From contig PUQB01000123.1 in NCBI GenBank assembly GCA_003024785.1, forward strand, positions 337,479 to 401,478: DNA of 64,000 bases, given 5' to 3'. A model generated the notes under the pieces. It did no database searches. It was given only the letters and a program-made list of their open reading frames with translations, and was not told the DNA's origin. The position numbers and the translations under genes are program-made. Positions 26,500 through 39,863 of this stretch are shown in pieces. The DNA is from Selaginella tamariscina. Taxonomy: Eukaryota; Streptophyta; Lycopodiopsida; Selaginellales; Selaginellaceae. Numbering within the stretch: the first letter of the stretch is position 1; the number at the start of each line of letters is the position of its first letter.

Positions 26500-28221
26500 T
26501 GTCATAGTTTTTACTATGACTCGACCCTTTACTTTGGACGTTGACTGTTGTTACCTACTGTACTATGTTGATGGACCCTAGATGTAGTAGGAAACAGGCC
26601 GCTTAGTGCACTTGGGTATCTGGTGATGGTCCGGCCGGGTGTCATTAGGTATTTGCAGGAAACTCTAAGCGAAGCTAGAACTTACCTTCTAGAAACCCAC
26701 CCCCAATTTTGACGTCTCGAATAGGTTATTTGGTCTTTGCAAATGAGTTCGGCGTGTTAAGTAGGGTTAGGAACACCCCTAGGGTTGACCTAACCCTAGG
26801 GTTGCCCTAACCCACGCCCTAAAACCCCCACCCCCTTGGGTAGGGTTTAGGGGTAGGAGTAAGGGTGAGTTATAGGCTCATATTGCTAATTTATCTAAGG
26901 GGCTAGAATTCAGTGCCAGCCCACTAACACATACAGGAAAAAGAGGGGGGGGGGGGCTCCGTCACATAAATAAGGTAGAGTATGTAGTGAGGTTCCTGGG
27001 TTCATGACTGAGTTCGTTCTCTTCTCCGGTGCAAGCTCTAGCTTGTGTCGTAAGGCACAACCCTCTGTTGTGCCGCCCTAACTTCCAGATGCCAGGGGTA
27101 CGTCCCACCTTCGGGGTAGCTTACCCTTAACGTTGGCGAATCCATGCCTGGGAGGTCTTGTCGGAATGCACGTTCCAAGAGGCAGAGGTTGAGGCTTGTC
27201 TCCAGCCTCCTCCTCCACGTCAAGCTAGGTATAGCACACGCCAAGCAAGGCACATCCGTGTCCTTGTCCAACTGTGGGCGTGGGATCTTGTTTGACAGGT
27301 TCACTTACCTGGTTCACTAAGGGGTTCTAGAGTTGGCATTTAGGAGCCACGTTTGTGGCACTTGGTGCAACTCTTGAATCTAAGGGCTATGGCATGATAG
27401 CCCACTTGGAAGGCAGTGTCACATGGAGATGTGACACTGGGCTAAACGTCACGCGATACAACGCCCGAGGCACGCCCTTTGGGGTTGTGTCATGGGTTTG
27501 TCGCCAAGGGGTTGGATACTCTAGCAAACAGGCATGCTTGTGCTTGCACTAGGGTGCTAAGCCTTGGGCATCCGCTCAAGGGAGGTTAGGTCTCGTAACT
27601 AGGTGTGCTTTGGCACACTTGGCTAGGGGAGTGTTCTCCTTGGAATCCAGGGTTGAACAACCTAAGCTCATTAGCAGAAGCCCTTTCGTAAGGCACTCGC
27701 AAGGTCATGTGCTTAGGGTTATCCAAACCTAGCCTTAGGGAGTTTGCTTAGCAGAACACTCGTGTCCCACTAAGTACTAGCCCTAGGTCTAGGGTATGAC
27801 TTGGCCACTCAAACCCTTAGGGGTTAGTCGTGGTTCAGGGTACCCCTTGTCACCCTAAAGGGGTTGTACTCCCGGATGAGGGTGATTCCTCAAGGGGTAA
27901 GTGACGATGCCTTAGCTCTGTCACGGGGTATGTGTGGAACACACGTCTCCTTGATGGGGGTTAGGGCATGAGCCTGTCTAGGTCTTCTAGGGCAAGACCC
28001 TAAGTCAACTAGGGTTATCCCTCAAGGGTTTTGGGGGTAGACATTCTAGGGAGACTTAGGCTAAACCCTAAGTCTCCTGTCCACTTGGGCATTAGAGTCT
28101 AACCTAGGGGTGTTGGGGTTGTTCTGGGAAACTTAGCGTTGCTCACACAGGGTGATGACGCCGAATGGCCACCTGGCAGCCACGTTGCCACGTGTTGGCC
28201 CTTTGGGTTAAAACTCTGACA
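26500..28221 (+). repeat. LTR 4 (1722 bp)
   Basis: TGTCATAG to CTCTGACA with the same internal order as LTRs 2 and 3. Confidence 0.9.
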
Positions 28222-31200
28222 ATTGGTATCGGAGCCTATTCTCTACGGTCAGTAGGACTGCCTAAAGTGTGGTGTATTTTAGGGTTTAGTTAGTTCTAAA
28301 TTCTTGAAGTACTTTATCACTTTTTGGCTAATGTCTGAATTCTGCGTGGAGAGTTGGTCCTGAGATCTATAACTCTTCAGTACATCTACTTCATAAGTGG
28401 GTGTGGGTTATGGACTCAATGTCAAGGTAGCACTTGGAAGGCAACTTCCAAGTTGTTGCTAGGTTACTTCTTTAGGTTTCTGTTACTTTACCTTATGGAT
28501 GTTCAGGTTACTTTACCATATACTTCCACAAGACATGGCATGTTAGTTTGTTCTGGCTTACAAACTAAGTCTTGTGAAGTGGATCATGTGATATGCTAAG
28601 TTTACATTATTGAAAATTTTTCTTTTTCTTTAAGGTGTTTGAATTTGGGATAACACATGATTTGAGAACGTGACAACGTCCTTTGAGTTTTGGCTTAGGT
28701 CAAGATTCAATATCGGTTCACAATAGTGTTCAAACGGGGAAAGACTTATGTTCGGAAGTGCGTCTTTACTTCGGAGAAGGGCATATTCAAACATAAGATG
28801 AACACTACATTTTGACATAAAGTGTAAAATAAGCTCTCATTATAGTGCATGTTTCCGAGAGTGTAACTCTAGAAGCAGACTATGGTGATGAACTTATAAT
28901 ACGAATATATTAACATATGATGAATATGTTAAGCAGTGGTTTGAAGATCCAATGTAATCAAAGTATTGTCCGATGTTCGCAATATTTTGATGACGCTAGC
29001 TGCAAGTAACATTAGGTGAATAGTTTACTAAGTTCAAGTCCCTATTTGAACAAAGTAAACTGAAACCTTAGTTAGTTGTAAGCGCGCACTTATTCAAGTT
29101 AGCTAGCTCGACTAACTTGATTATGAAGTTATCTCATGGGATCATAAGAGAGATAAATAATAGATTGGCAGAGACGGATTTCGTTGCATCTATCAATGCA
29201 GTTTTGGGATAGATGGCATGATCTATCAGAAAGAGAATGTTGGAAACATACGTTTACATTTTCAGTTTACTGAGTAATGAAGGACTTGCATAGTGAAGGC
29301 GTTCGGCGCACACTTGTGCATTTTCATTGTTAACTCTTTAATCTTGAAATGTAACGTTGTTTGCAATGTGGGGATAAGCTCTTGAACAAGGGTGATTCCT
29401 TGGTTAAGAAGAGCATGATTTGGGATTCTCCACTTTGTTATTGACTAAGTAAGGAAACTTGCTAAGTTTATAACTTATGTGAGAATTCAATGAGTAAGTA
29501 GTCGGGTATACATTGGGAGGTTTAAGTGCATGTACCTCCTCAAGAGTCGGTGTTCGATGAGAATTAGAAGTTGATATTGATTTTTAACAATTTTATTTTA
29601 GAGTCGAATACGATTATTCAAAAGACGGTTTCTTGACTCTGCATCATGGTCGAAATGTGGGCACTTAAAGAACAAATAAAGTATGTATCTTCAATCTTTC
29701 GGAATATTGAAAAATAGAACTATTCTTGACTCAAGGTTTGATTGTATTCCTTGGGTTAGTTGTTAGTTCTATCTCAAGGTTTGATGGTGTTCCTTGAGTT
29801 GGTTCAATATTCTTGTAAGTATGATATTGTGTAGCGGGATTAGCTCAAGAAGATGGTGTCCCTTCTTGATGATTGTAGTTCAAGGTTCGTCCAATATCCG
29901 GTTCGAGAATATGAGGTTTCCTATCACCTCATCTGTGAGATATTTATATTCTAAACTTTGAAGAATTTGTGACAATCTTTTCAAGATTGGTTATAAATGA
30001 CTTGTCAAAGTATGTATGATATCTCTTCAATATTGAGTTTGGAGCGCTCAATATCAAACTTGGTTATGATCACATGAGGTGGTAATCATATAATAAAAGA
30101 CTCAAGTGGATTTGAGTCTGACACTTTGGTAAGGCACTACCTTAGTGTTATAACTTGAAACGTGTTTTCAAGTTAGTTGAGAAATGAGACATTTCTCAAT
30201 ACATTGCTTGAGGGGCAATGTGACACTTTCTGGATTGCTAGGTGTCTAGAGTGAATAATGTATCTTAGTTCAATGTACTGAACTAGATATTTTATTCATG
30301 TTTGGGGAGATCTATTGAATATAAGGTATGACTAAAACATGAAGTTGATCTAACACTTCAGTGTTATGATAACATTTATGTGGAGGTTTATATCTTACTA
30401 AATCAATTAGATGAACCAGACACTAGTTCATGATTCCTCTTAGTCTCTGAACAAAGTTCCTCGAAATACTGTCATAACATTATATTTCCGTCTCAAAATT
30501 GAAGTTCGGTTCATGTAAACTAAGACCATATCTATAATGTAGTTGTAGCATTTCGATAAATTGATATGATTGTAAGTTTATATCCACTAGTATAACAACT
30601 AGTTGATAAGCTTAGGATTTGAACGTTAAAACGATCATTATCCATTCGAGAGTATCAATATCGAAATTGTGACTATTTATAGAATAAGGATTAGTTTTAA
30701 AAGATGTTTATCAAAAACACTAGTTGCTTCAATTAGTGAAATATTCGGTATAGTGTTGAAAACATTTACGAAATAGTTTAAGAGTTGGAAATAAATATAA
30801 TGTTACGGAGGCGTACAGTATTACGAGTTCAGGGAGACTCTTATCGTGAAAACTAAGTTTTAAAATTCCGTATTTTGAACTTAGTACGATAAGGAGTTAG
30901 GAATTATTGAATGGCACCTAGTATGTTGTGCTCTTTGGAGAATGAGTACAATGAGGGTACTAATTAAGACAAAGATTGTTGATTGAGGCATTAGAGATGG
31001 GTTGAATTTCCTGGTTTCCACATTGTTTATAAGAAAGGTATGTTAGCTTATCTGGTCCCTGAACTGGTCGGTGTTATGAAAGAGTACAAAGTTGATTGTG
31101 AAAGATGAATGGTAGTGCTATCACACTTGGTTGCAAATTTGACTGAATTTGATTCCTATCGGGAATAAATTTATGTTAATAACACACCAAGTGGATGGCA

Positions 31201-31945
31201 GGTTGGCAAGACCTTGTTGTATACATGTGTACAGCCATGCGCCTCTGTGATCGCCTCTGGCCAGATTGATATGTTTACAAAGAACAGGGTTTTACGAATT
31301 GTACTCTTGTATCGGAAAAGAGCTTGATTCCGATAAAAGTCTCATACTTAGTCTGGCGTAACTATATACTAACGAGAGATAGGTATAGTAGCAGACCCTT
31401 ATGAAAAGGGGTAATGAGAAACACCGAGGGATGCAGAGATGTAAGCTATAATATCGTAACATGTGGGACCATTGGAAAATCAAAGAAATGCGAAGGTGTT
31501 TGGTCAAGCATTTGAGAAGTGCTTGTTGTGCGCTAGATGACGAGGTCGTCAACAGCGTTTAATATTAAGGAATAAAGCAAGTCTTTATTTCTTGTTAACC
31601 AAGGGGCCGGCAACAACACTAACTAGAGGCCTCCAATATAAATTCTAGTTAAGTAAAGAAATTAACCAGTGTTGTGTGCGTCGGGTGACAGACTTTGCAG
31701 ACGTGCAAAAGGTCTCCAAGTGACTTCATGTCGCAGGTGGTGCCTCCGGCAGCTGGGTTTACGACTCAGTGAACGACGGTTCTGAAGTACTTGGCTTCGC
31801 GTAATGCAAGGGGGGTAATGAAATTATGTGAACTTTTGGCTAACTCCGCATAGAGTGATATGTTAGTTTTGGTTTTTTTTTAACATTATCTAGTCTTGGA
31901 GTTGGACGTCAACGAGGACGTTGACATTTTCAAAGGCGGGGAGTG
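28222..31945 (+). mobile_element. Internal domain 4 (non-coding)
   Basis: 3724 bases; PBS TGGTATCGGAGCC at 28224-28236 and polypurine tract at 31932-31943. It appears to carry more small deletions in its first 1.3 kb than the other domains. Confidence 0.88.
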
Positions 31946-33651
31946 TGTCATAGTTTTTACTATGACTCGACCCTTTACTTTGGACGTTGACTGTTGTTAC
32001 CTACTGTACTATGTTGATGGACCCTAGATGTAGTAGGAAACAGGCCCGCTTAGTGCACTTGGGTATCTGGTGATGGTCCGGCCGGGTGTCATTAGGTATT
32101 TGCAGGAAACTCTAAGCGAAGCTAGAACTTACCTTCTAGAAACCCACCCCCAATTTTGACGTCCGAATAGGTTATTGGTCTTTGCAATGAGTTCGGCGTG
32201 TTAAGTAGGGTTAGGAACACCCCTAGGGTTGACCTAACCCTAGGGTTGCCCTAACCCACGCCCTAAAACCCCCACCCCCTTGGGTAGGGTTTAGGGGTAG
32301 GAGTAAGGGTGAGTTATAGGCTCATATTGCTAATTTATCTAAGGGGCTAGAATTCAGTGCCAGCCCACTAACACTACAGGAAAAGAGGGGGGGGGGGTCC
32401 GTCACATAAATAAGGTAGAGTATGTAGGAGAGCTCCTGGGTTCATGAATGAGCGTTGCTCTTCTGCCGGTGCAAGCTCAGCTTGTGTCGTTAAGGTACAA
32501 CCCTCTGTTGTGCCGCCCTAACTTCCAGATGCCAGGGGTACGTCCCACCTTCGGGGTAGCTTACCCTTAACGTTGGCGAATCCATGCCTGGGAGGTCTTG
32601 TCGGAATGCACGTTCCAAGAGGCAGAGGTTGAGGCTTGTCTCCAGCCTCCTCCTCCACGTCAAGCTAGGTGTAGCACCACGACCAAGCAAGGCACATCCG
32701 TGTCCTTGTCCAACTGTGGGCGTGGGATCTTGTTTGACAGGTCACATTACCTGGTTCACTAGGGGTTCTAGAGTTGGCATTTAGGAGCCACGTTTGTGGC
32801 ACTTGGTGCAACTCTTGAATCTAAAGGGCTATGGCATGATAGCCCACATTTGGAAGGCAGTGTCACATGGAGATGTGACACTGGGCTAAACGTCACGGAT
32901 ACAAAGCCCAGGCATGCCCTTTGGGTTGTCATGGGTTGTCGCCAAGGGGTTGGATACTCTAGCAAACAGGCATGCTTGTGCTTGCACTAGGGTGCTAAGC
33001 CTTGGGCATCCGCTCAAGGGAGGTTAGGTCTCGTAACTAGGTGTGCTTTGGCACACTTGGCTAGGGAGTGTTCTCCTTGGAATCCAGGGGTTGAACAACC
33101 TCATTAGCAGAAGCCCTTTCGTAAGGCACTCGCAAGGTCATGTCTTAGGGTTATCCAAACCTAGCCTCAGGGAGTTTGCTTAGCAGAACACTCGTGTCCC
33201 CACTAAGTACTAGCCCTAGGTCTAGGGTATGACTTGGCCACTCAAACCCTTAGGGTTAGTCGTGGTTCAGGGTACCTTTTGTCACCCTAAAGGGGTTGTA
33301 CTCCCGGATGAGGGTGATTCCTCAAGGGGTAAGTGACGATGCCTTAGCTCTACGGGGGTATGTGTGGAACACACGTCTCCTTGATGGGGGTTAGGGCATG
33401 AGCCTGTCTAGGTCTTCTAGGGCAAGACCCTAAGTCAACTAGGGTTATCCCTCAAGGGTTTTGGGGGTAGACATTCTAGGGAGACTTAGGCTAAACCCTA
33501 AGTCTCCTGTCCACTTGGGCATTAGAGTCTAACCTTAGGGGTTGTTGGGGTTGTTCTGGGAAACTTAGCGTTGCTCACACAGGGTATGACGCCGAATGGC
33601 CACCTGGCCCACGTATTGCCACGTGTTGGCCCTTTGGGTTAAAACTCTACA
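31946..33651 (+). repeat. LTR 5 (1706 bp), right end of the array
   Basis: Starts TGTCATAG and ends ACTCTACA, with one base lost relative to the other LTRs. It is followed by the target duplication GATGG rather than a PBS, which fixes the array boundary. It has the 85-base block that LTR 1 lacks. Confidence 0.9.
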
Positions 33652-33656
33652 GATGG

Positions 33657-34276
33657 GTTTGCTTTGACGAGACAAGCTAAAGCTTGTCACCAATAAGATA
33701 ATAATGAGCTCACTTATGAATCCAGAACTTTTGCTACAACTACCCTACCTTATTTTTGTGATAGAGTCCCACACCCTCCTTAGTTCCTACTTGTATGAGC
33801 AAGCTAGCACGAAAAAGCTAACCCTAGTGTTAGTGAGTTAATTTACTTAACCTCTAAACCCAACCTTAGGGGAGGGGATTAAGGTGTGGGGTTAGAGCAA
33901 CCCTAGGATTATGTCAACCCTAGGGGTGTCCCTAACCTAGACACGTTGAACTTACTAGGCGAGGGTGGATTGGTGTTCTTCTAGCGGGTGGTTTATACCA
34001 GAGCAGCACAGCATGCTGTTGGGGCTACATCTCCCACTCACGAATACACTCAAGAACCTTGAACTTAAAAAAGAGGAAAGTTCTAAAATGATGAAGTTCC
34101 ACCTTTCTCAGAGTTTCTTGAGGTATTTAGTGATAACTAACCAAACCACCCTTAAAAACCTTAGTGCACCAAGTGAAGCTATTTTCCACTTATTTAAATG
34201 CCTGACATGAATTATATTAGGTAACAACAATCAATCTTTAAAATAAAAAAGTAGGTTCATAGTAAAAACTATGATA
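33657..34276 (-). mobile_element. Old solo LTR, antisense, right part
   Basis: Continues the inverse LTR sequence exactly where 10154 stopped: GACAAGCTAAAGCTTG corresponds to the inverse of the CAAGCTCTAGCTTGTGTC stretch at about 10604-10621. It ends TCATAGTAAAAACTATGATA, the inverse of the LTR start with one change, and is followed by the TAGGG duplication at 34277-34281. Confidence 0.85.
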
Positions 34277-34281
34277 TAGGG

Positions 34282-34599
34282 CATACATATATAAAAACAA
34301 GGAGACTCTTTCACTTTATGTCCGAGCAAAGTATTTTGTCATGAAATGCATTAATCATTAGGGACATCCAAAATGATCACATCCCAATGTTGCATGTGTG
34401 ATGGTGTGGTTTATTTTGTTAGTATAAATATTACATTTGCATTATGTTTGGTAATTCCATGGCTTTTGTCTTAGGTATCTTATAACATATTATGATTCTC
34501 TACTTTTCTGATCCACTATATGCAAAGTTAGCCATTATGTCAAATTTTAAAACTCTTCACAATTTATTAATGCTTTAAAATTGATACAAGTGAAGTGGC
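34282..34599. other. Degenerate retroelement flank
   Basis: AT-rich, no readable motif. It probably belongs to the decayed gypsy element that becomes recognisable from about 34600. Confidence 0.4.
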
Positions 34600-35100
34600 C
34601 ATTTGGACTTGTGACCTGCAATTTAATTGGTCCTTTTCCTCAATTGGGTGTAGCAACCTGTTATGTTGTGGGTTTAACATATTATTTTACACATTAGGTG
34701 CCAGTTGGAGCTTTACCACATGCCACAGCTCATAGTGTTGCTGATTTTTTATTTACTCATGTAAATTTAGCATCATTTGTGTTTAGAAAGGATTTTGTTG
34801 AATAATGGACACATGTTTTTATTGAAGTTTTAAAAGTTTTCATTTTGTGAATAGCTGTCTAATAATTTTTTACATTTTCTTTTCATTCATAACACATGGG
34901 ATTGTTTGGTGGAGCATTTAAATCGGACTTTAAAAGTATAATTTTTAAGTATGTAAATCTTATTCATAATGATTGGGATTGGTCTTTTACAACATTTGGC
35001 ATTTGCTTACAACACAAACATTTAGAGTTTCATTAAAATGTTTCAATTCAAAGCATTGTATGGTTAAGACCTTCTTATCGAAATTGATTTGGCTTAGCAC
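34600..35100 (+). pseudogene. Decayed gypsy-type integrase fragment
   Basis: Plus-strand conceptual pieces follow the order of a Ty3/gypsy integrase core: LIGPFPQLG then YVVGLTYYFTH (about 34620-34695), HATAHSVADFLFTHV (about 34715-34762), NLIHNDWDW (about 34956-34981) and KMFQFKALYG (about 35035-35064). Stops and frame changes interrupt all of them, so the fragment is dead. Confidence 0.6.
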
Positions 35101-35407
35101 TAACTCAAGTATGCAAAAGTTTGGATCAAACTCTTTCTTTGTTATATATAATTAACAAACATTTGAGTTGAACACAAGTTAATAATAATAAGGTTATAAT
35201 TTTTGTTATGAACTACATCCTCATTATGTTATTAATTACCTTGTCCTTGTATATTTTATGGAACTTCGACAAAATAAACTCACTCTATGTTTTTTGGAAA
35301 ATGGTTTAAAAAATTATTTAGCAAGTAGGTCCTCAAGTATACCATGTAAAAGATGTCAAGGCCCTTAATTTATCATGTTATGCAATTAAAGTTTACGAGG
35401 GGGATAT

Positions 35408-35594
35408 TGTAAGGTAGTAGGGGCTAACCATGATATATTTTGAAAGTTATTACAATTATATATGAAGTGGTTAATCCTATAATTAAGACAATAGATAAAA
35501 TAAATATAGTGAAGGATATATCTTTTCTTTATTTGTGTGTATATATATAAACCCCAACCTAAATACAAACTATCAGAGTTTTTACCTGGTGTCA
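35408..35594 (+). mobile_element. Possible short LTR after a polypurine tract
   Basis: An ACGAGGGGGATAT purine-rich tract at about 35395-35407 is followed by TGTAAGGTAG, and the segment could end CTGGTGTCA at 35594. TATATATATAAACC (about 35540-35553) would serve as a TATA box. No second LTR or target duplication was found, so this is tentative. Confidence 0.35.
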
Positions 35595-35599
35595 CTAAG

Positions 35600-36470
35600 G
35601 CGGCATGCTAGATGCCAACCTAGAATCCCTTATGAAAACCCCACGAGATCTAATAAAGTAACCCATGTTAGGAACCCGCTTCTTAGGAACTCACAACTCT
35701 AATTGGCTAAGTCCACGGACAATGCTCACCTTGGAGTCTAGATGTGTGGGCTAGTTAAGTTGCAAGTACTTGGCATAGATGAGGTGGTCGAAGCAAGGTC
35801 TCAACCACTATTCTTGCGAAACGTGAACTGAGAATCTTTTTCAGACTTGCAAACAAGTTAATAGATCAAGGAATTAATTAACTCCTTGGACGTGACATCC
35901 CCAGTCACAAGGACGAAATCTTGCCAACGTTAAGGTAGACTAACCTAAAGGTGGAACGTATCTCTATCGTTTAAAAGTTGGGGCGGCACAACAGAGAGTT
36001 GTGCCTTGATGACACAAGCTTAGCTTGCATCGGTAGGAAATAATAAACTCTCTTTTGAACCTAAAAACTCTCACTACATATACACTACCTTATTTATTTG
36101 ATAGAGCCTCCCTCCTTTCCTATTTGTGTAAGTGGGTTGGCACGGAATGCCAACCCTTTGTTAGTAAGATGAGCTACTCTATTCTAGCTCTTACCCCTAA
36201 AACCCTACCTGAGGGGAGGGAATTTTAGGAACTTTTTTTGCTTAAACCATGATTTTTACTATTTAAAAATAAATTGGTTTTGAAATTTATTAATTTAAAC
36301 CATTATGGTTTATTTAGTGATTTAAATAGTGGCCTAAATCAAAATTGTTAATTAATGATTTAGGTCGTGGGTTAGGGCAACCCTAGAGTTAAGTTAACCT
36401 ACTTATTTAACATGCCAAACTCATTTAATATAACTGAAAAACCTACTAGCATGTCAAAATCGGGAAAGAG
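35600..36470 (-). mobile_element. Second antisense LTR fragment of the array family, with a small insertion
   Basis: The inverse of the array LTR is recognisable in GCCAACGTTAAGGTAGAC (about 35923), GGGGCGGCACAACAGAGAG (about 35980), the TTATTTGATAGAGCC stretch near 36092 and GGGTTAGGGCAACCCTAGAG (about 36369-36388). About 130 AT-rich bases (about 36235-36362) with no LTR counterpart interrupt it. Its limits are approximate. Confidence 0.65.
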
Positions 36471-36479
36471 TTTAGAAGA

Positions 36480-38423
36480 TAAGTTTTAGCTTCACATAAA
36501 GCATGTATAGTGATAGGATGAGCCATTTGGAAAAGTTATTACTAACATTTCAAAGGTTGAATGATGCAAAGGGATGCTTGAACCCAAAAAAGTGTCAAAT
36601 TCATAGTGCCAAGGAAACCATAGTGGAACATGTGATCTCAAAGGATAAACAAGATGGACAAGTTATTCACATTACTAACTCTAACTTGTGTCAAGAAAGT
36701 ACGAAAGTTTGTAGGTTTGATATGATACTATTATAAATTTGTGGAGGGATTCGCCAAGATGTCACATATCCATTGAACTAACTACTTCACAAGGGATCAC
36801 ATTTCAATGAACTTATTTATGTTAACATTGTTTGAGAAGCTCAAGATTGCATTAAATTCACATCTGATTTGGTGGCACCTAGATGGAAGAAGTTATTCTA
36901 TGTCAATCTTAGCGTTGGAGAAGTTTCAATCATTGTGATCCTGATGCAGAAGGGACATGCGAATACTTGTTTTCTTTTATTATACAGAAGATAATTACAA
37001 AGGCCAGAGCTCAACTACTTATTGTTGAAGAAATAAGCAATAGCAATCATATATACAAAAAAAAATTCAAATTACTTGTGAGGATGCCACTTTGTTTTCT
37101 TTACCAACAATGCAAGACTTAGTACATTGCTAACAATCCTAAGCTCATCGGGAAGTTTTTAGGTGGATCATAAGTACAATTTTGAGTTTCAATATGAAAA
37201 TAGTACAAAAGTGGGTTTAATAAAAATGTTAAACTAAAGTGACATTGAGAAGTTCCATTATCTCTTAGAGGTTTGTACTTTTCACCCAGAAGTTTATGAT
37301 TTTTTAATGGATGGGATCATGCAACAATCTTGACCCTATATGGTGATGGGTGTGTTACTTTATAGGATAGAGAGAAACGATGTGCTTCAATGAGCAGTGG
37401 ATTGTTAAGAAAAAAAATAAATCATGGAGCAATGTCATGAAAGATTTTATGATGAACACTTCTTGCACAATTATACTTTTAAGAAAATAGTTAATGCATG
37501 ATAATTTTGGTTGACCCTCTTCAAGAATGTTAAGGAGTGCTACTGAACTTGCTAAGTTTGCTAGAGTTTTGGGAGAAGAGAGTTGTACAAGGGACCTTTT
37601 CATCTTATTTACCAATAGGTTCATTCGAGAAGTAGAGAATAAACTTTGTTAGTCCCTTGTTAGTGACTTCTTCCCAAAAAAAGATATATTATTGTGATTA
37701 AATATCTCATGAGGCGGGTCTATGTTTGAGATTGTACCAAAGAGATTGCAACAAATTTCATCATCCAGAACATTGTTACTAGGTTTGGGTATAGTAATAG
37801 ATTAGGGTTCCCATTTCTACAATAAAGTGGAGTTACTTTTATCTCAATTGTCCATCACACGACGACAATTGATAAGTTATTACCTTCAATCTAACAGATT
37901 GGTTGAACGGACGAATGGAGTGTTGTATAATATATTAGCTAAGCTTGCAATGGATCACAAGAAGGATTGGGACTAGTGTTACCGATAACACTTTGGGTAT
38001 TTAGGACAACACATGGGATAGAAGTGATGTAACTAATTAAGTTAGAGATACCAAGCTTGCATCTAGCATTGAGGCATGGGCTTGGAACTGGTGAGGACTT
38101 GCAGTCGAGAATGGTTTAGTTAAAGAGCATGGATGAATCACAAAAATAAGTCTTACAACTTGTAAAGGCAATACAATAAAAGTGAAAGATCAAATTCGAT
38201 AAGAAAATTTGAGAATGACCACTTTAAATGGGTGATTTAATGATGTGATATAATAGTTGATTAAATAAGATCTTTTCAAATAAGTCCTTACCAAGATGAG
38301 ATGGACCTTTCATAATTGTGGAGGCTTATAAAAATGAGTCATATTTTTTGACAATTTTGAGTGGAGAGCAACATGACACATGGATTAATAGTTACAACTT
38401 GAAGTGTTTTCATGTTCGATAGT
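36480..38423 (+). pseudogene. Decayed gypsy pol: reverse transcriptase to integrase C-terminus
   Basis: Plus-strand pieces appear in correct pol order. SHLEKLLLTFQRLNDAKGCL with NPKKCQIHSAKE and VEHVISKD (36520-36645) is the end of the reverse transcriptase. A connection/RNase H region follows (around 36880-37180). Later come an integrase core (RTNGVLYNILAKLAMDHKKD near 37910-37970, TLWVFRTTHGIE near 37990-38025) and the integrase tail (DGPFIIVEAYKNESYFLTIL near 38308-38367, ending LKCFHV). Stops and frameshifts are frequent. It is a different, more angiosperm-like gypsy lineage than the fragment at 34600, or at least a separate copy. Confidence 0.7.
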
Positions 38424-39832
38424 AACTATTGATTGTCAAACAATCTACATCACATGGCAAGTGTGTTATTTGGGTGAGGTTATGTGTATGGAAGGAATTA
38501 AGGCACAGCCCAATGTCACTTTGGTAACCCTTGATATGCATATAATAGACTAATCTTCTACTTTTATTTATACATCTTTATTATTTCCTTTTGTTGTTGT
38601 TTTTTGCATGGTCAAACTAATCAACACTATTATATATTTAATGTTTGCACACCTTCTTGTTACCTTTCCAAGCAAAAGTTAAGTGAAAAATATAAAAATT
38701 AATTAATGAAAAGATTTTGAAGTGTCATAGGTTTTCTCTTTATTTTTTCTTCATTTTTCATATGTGGTCATATTATCACCAATGAACATAAGAGTTATTT
38801 TTCTTCAATAACATTAATACCTTAAACAAAACAACTTTTATTTTTATGAAATATGACCATTTGAAAGAGGTATAAAGAAATAACTACCTCGAAAATGAGT
38901 TGCTGCACTCTAGAAATTATCTTAAAATATTGTATATGTAAAAGTTTTTTTAAGTTCACATGACCCAAAACATGAATATAACCCACAAGATCAAGACAAA
39001 AAATAAGATGTTCAAATATGGTACAATTGTTCTGCATCAAAAATTCATAAAATCTAATAATTACAAAATATATTATTTGAATTCAAACTATAAAATTGTT
39101 GAAAAGCATTGCTTAAAACTTTTTAAAAAGTTAACTTAAATTTTACTTAAAGAACAAATAAGTGACAATAATCAATAGAATAAAAACTGAATGGTGAATG
39201 ATTATTATAACACTAAAAAAACAATATCTAAAAAAATTCATAAATACATTGAGTAGTTTGTTCAATCATAATATATTGTAATATTAAGAAAATGTGCAAG
39301 CCAGTGATGAACTTCCACACTAGGAGCACCTCAAAACAAAGTTGTGGTCAACTTGATTAAGAAGATTAAATTAGTAACTTACAACCATTAAGCAATTCTA
39401 TTTATTTATCCTGAAATGTAATGTAAACTAATTAATTCAAAAGTTGTTCCTTTGTAATTCAAAATTTAAAAAAAACTTAAAAAAAGAACGAGCATTTCAG
39501 TGGATCACTTTTAAAAAGAAAAAAACATGGTTCGAATTTCAAAATCTTACTAAATTATATGGTTGATGGTATGTACTAAGCAACACACGCTCGCCCATGC
39601 ATGTGTAATGCAACATGCGTGTGTTCTTTAAAGAGAGTTATTATATTCTGTTTATTATACGCTGAAGTATAGACAAACATTATGTATATTTCATACTTTC
39701 TTGAATTTTCGGTTCGATTTTAAACTGTATATTTCATGTATAAGATAAATGTTCGTTGATGTTCATAATAGACATAAACACGTACTCTATCTATAAATAT
39801 ATATATACATACATACATACATACATACTTAA

Positions 39833-39863
<31 letters not shown>

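Larger units (their letters stand above)
10155..33651 (+). mobile_element. 23.5-kb tandem array of one LTR retroelement: 5 LTRs and 4 internal domains
   Basis: The order is LTR-internal repeated four times plus a terminal LTR, with unit lengths of 5377, 5471, 5497 and 5446 bases. Neighbouring units share LTRs. No gag, protease, reverse transcriptase or integrase can be read in any internal domain, so this is a non-autonomous, LARD-like element that would need another element's proteins. A single GATGG duplication brackets the array, and the insertion split an older solo LTR of the same family. The simplest reading is one insertion that then grew by unequal LTR exchange or multi-LTR cDNA formation. 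Confidence 0.92.

Noticed and set aside
33965..34210. 81-codon open frame (MDWCSSSGWFIPEQHS...)
   Set aside because: It lies wholly in the antisense solo LTR and has no family features.
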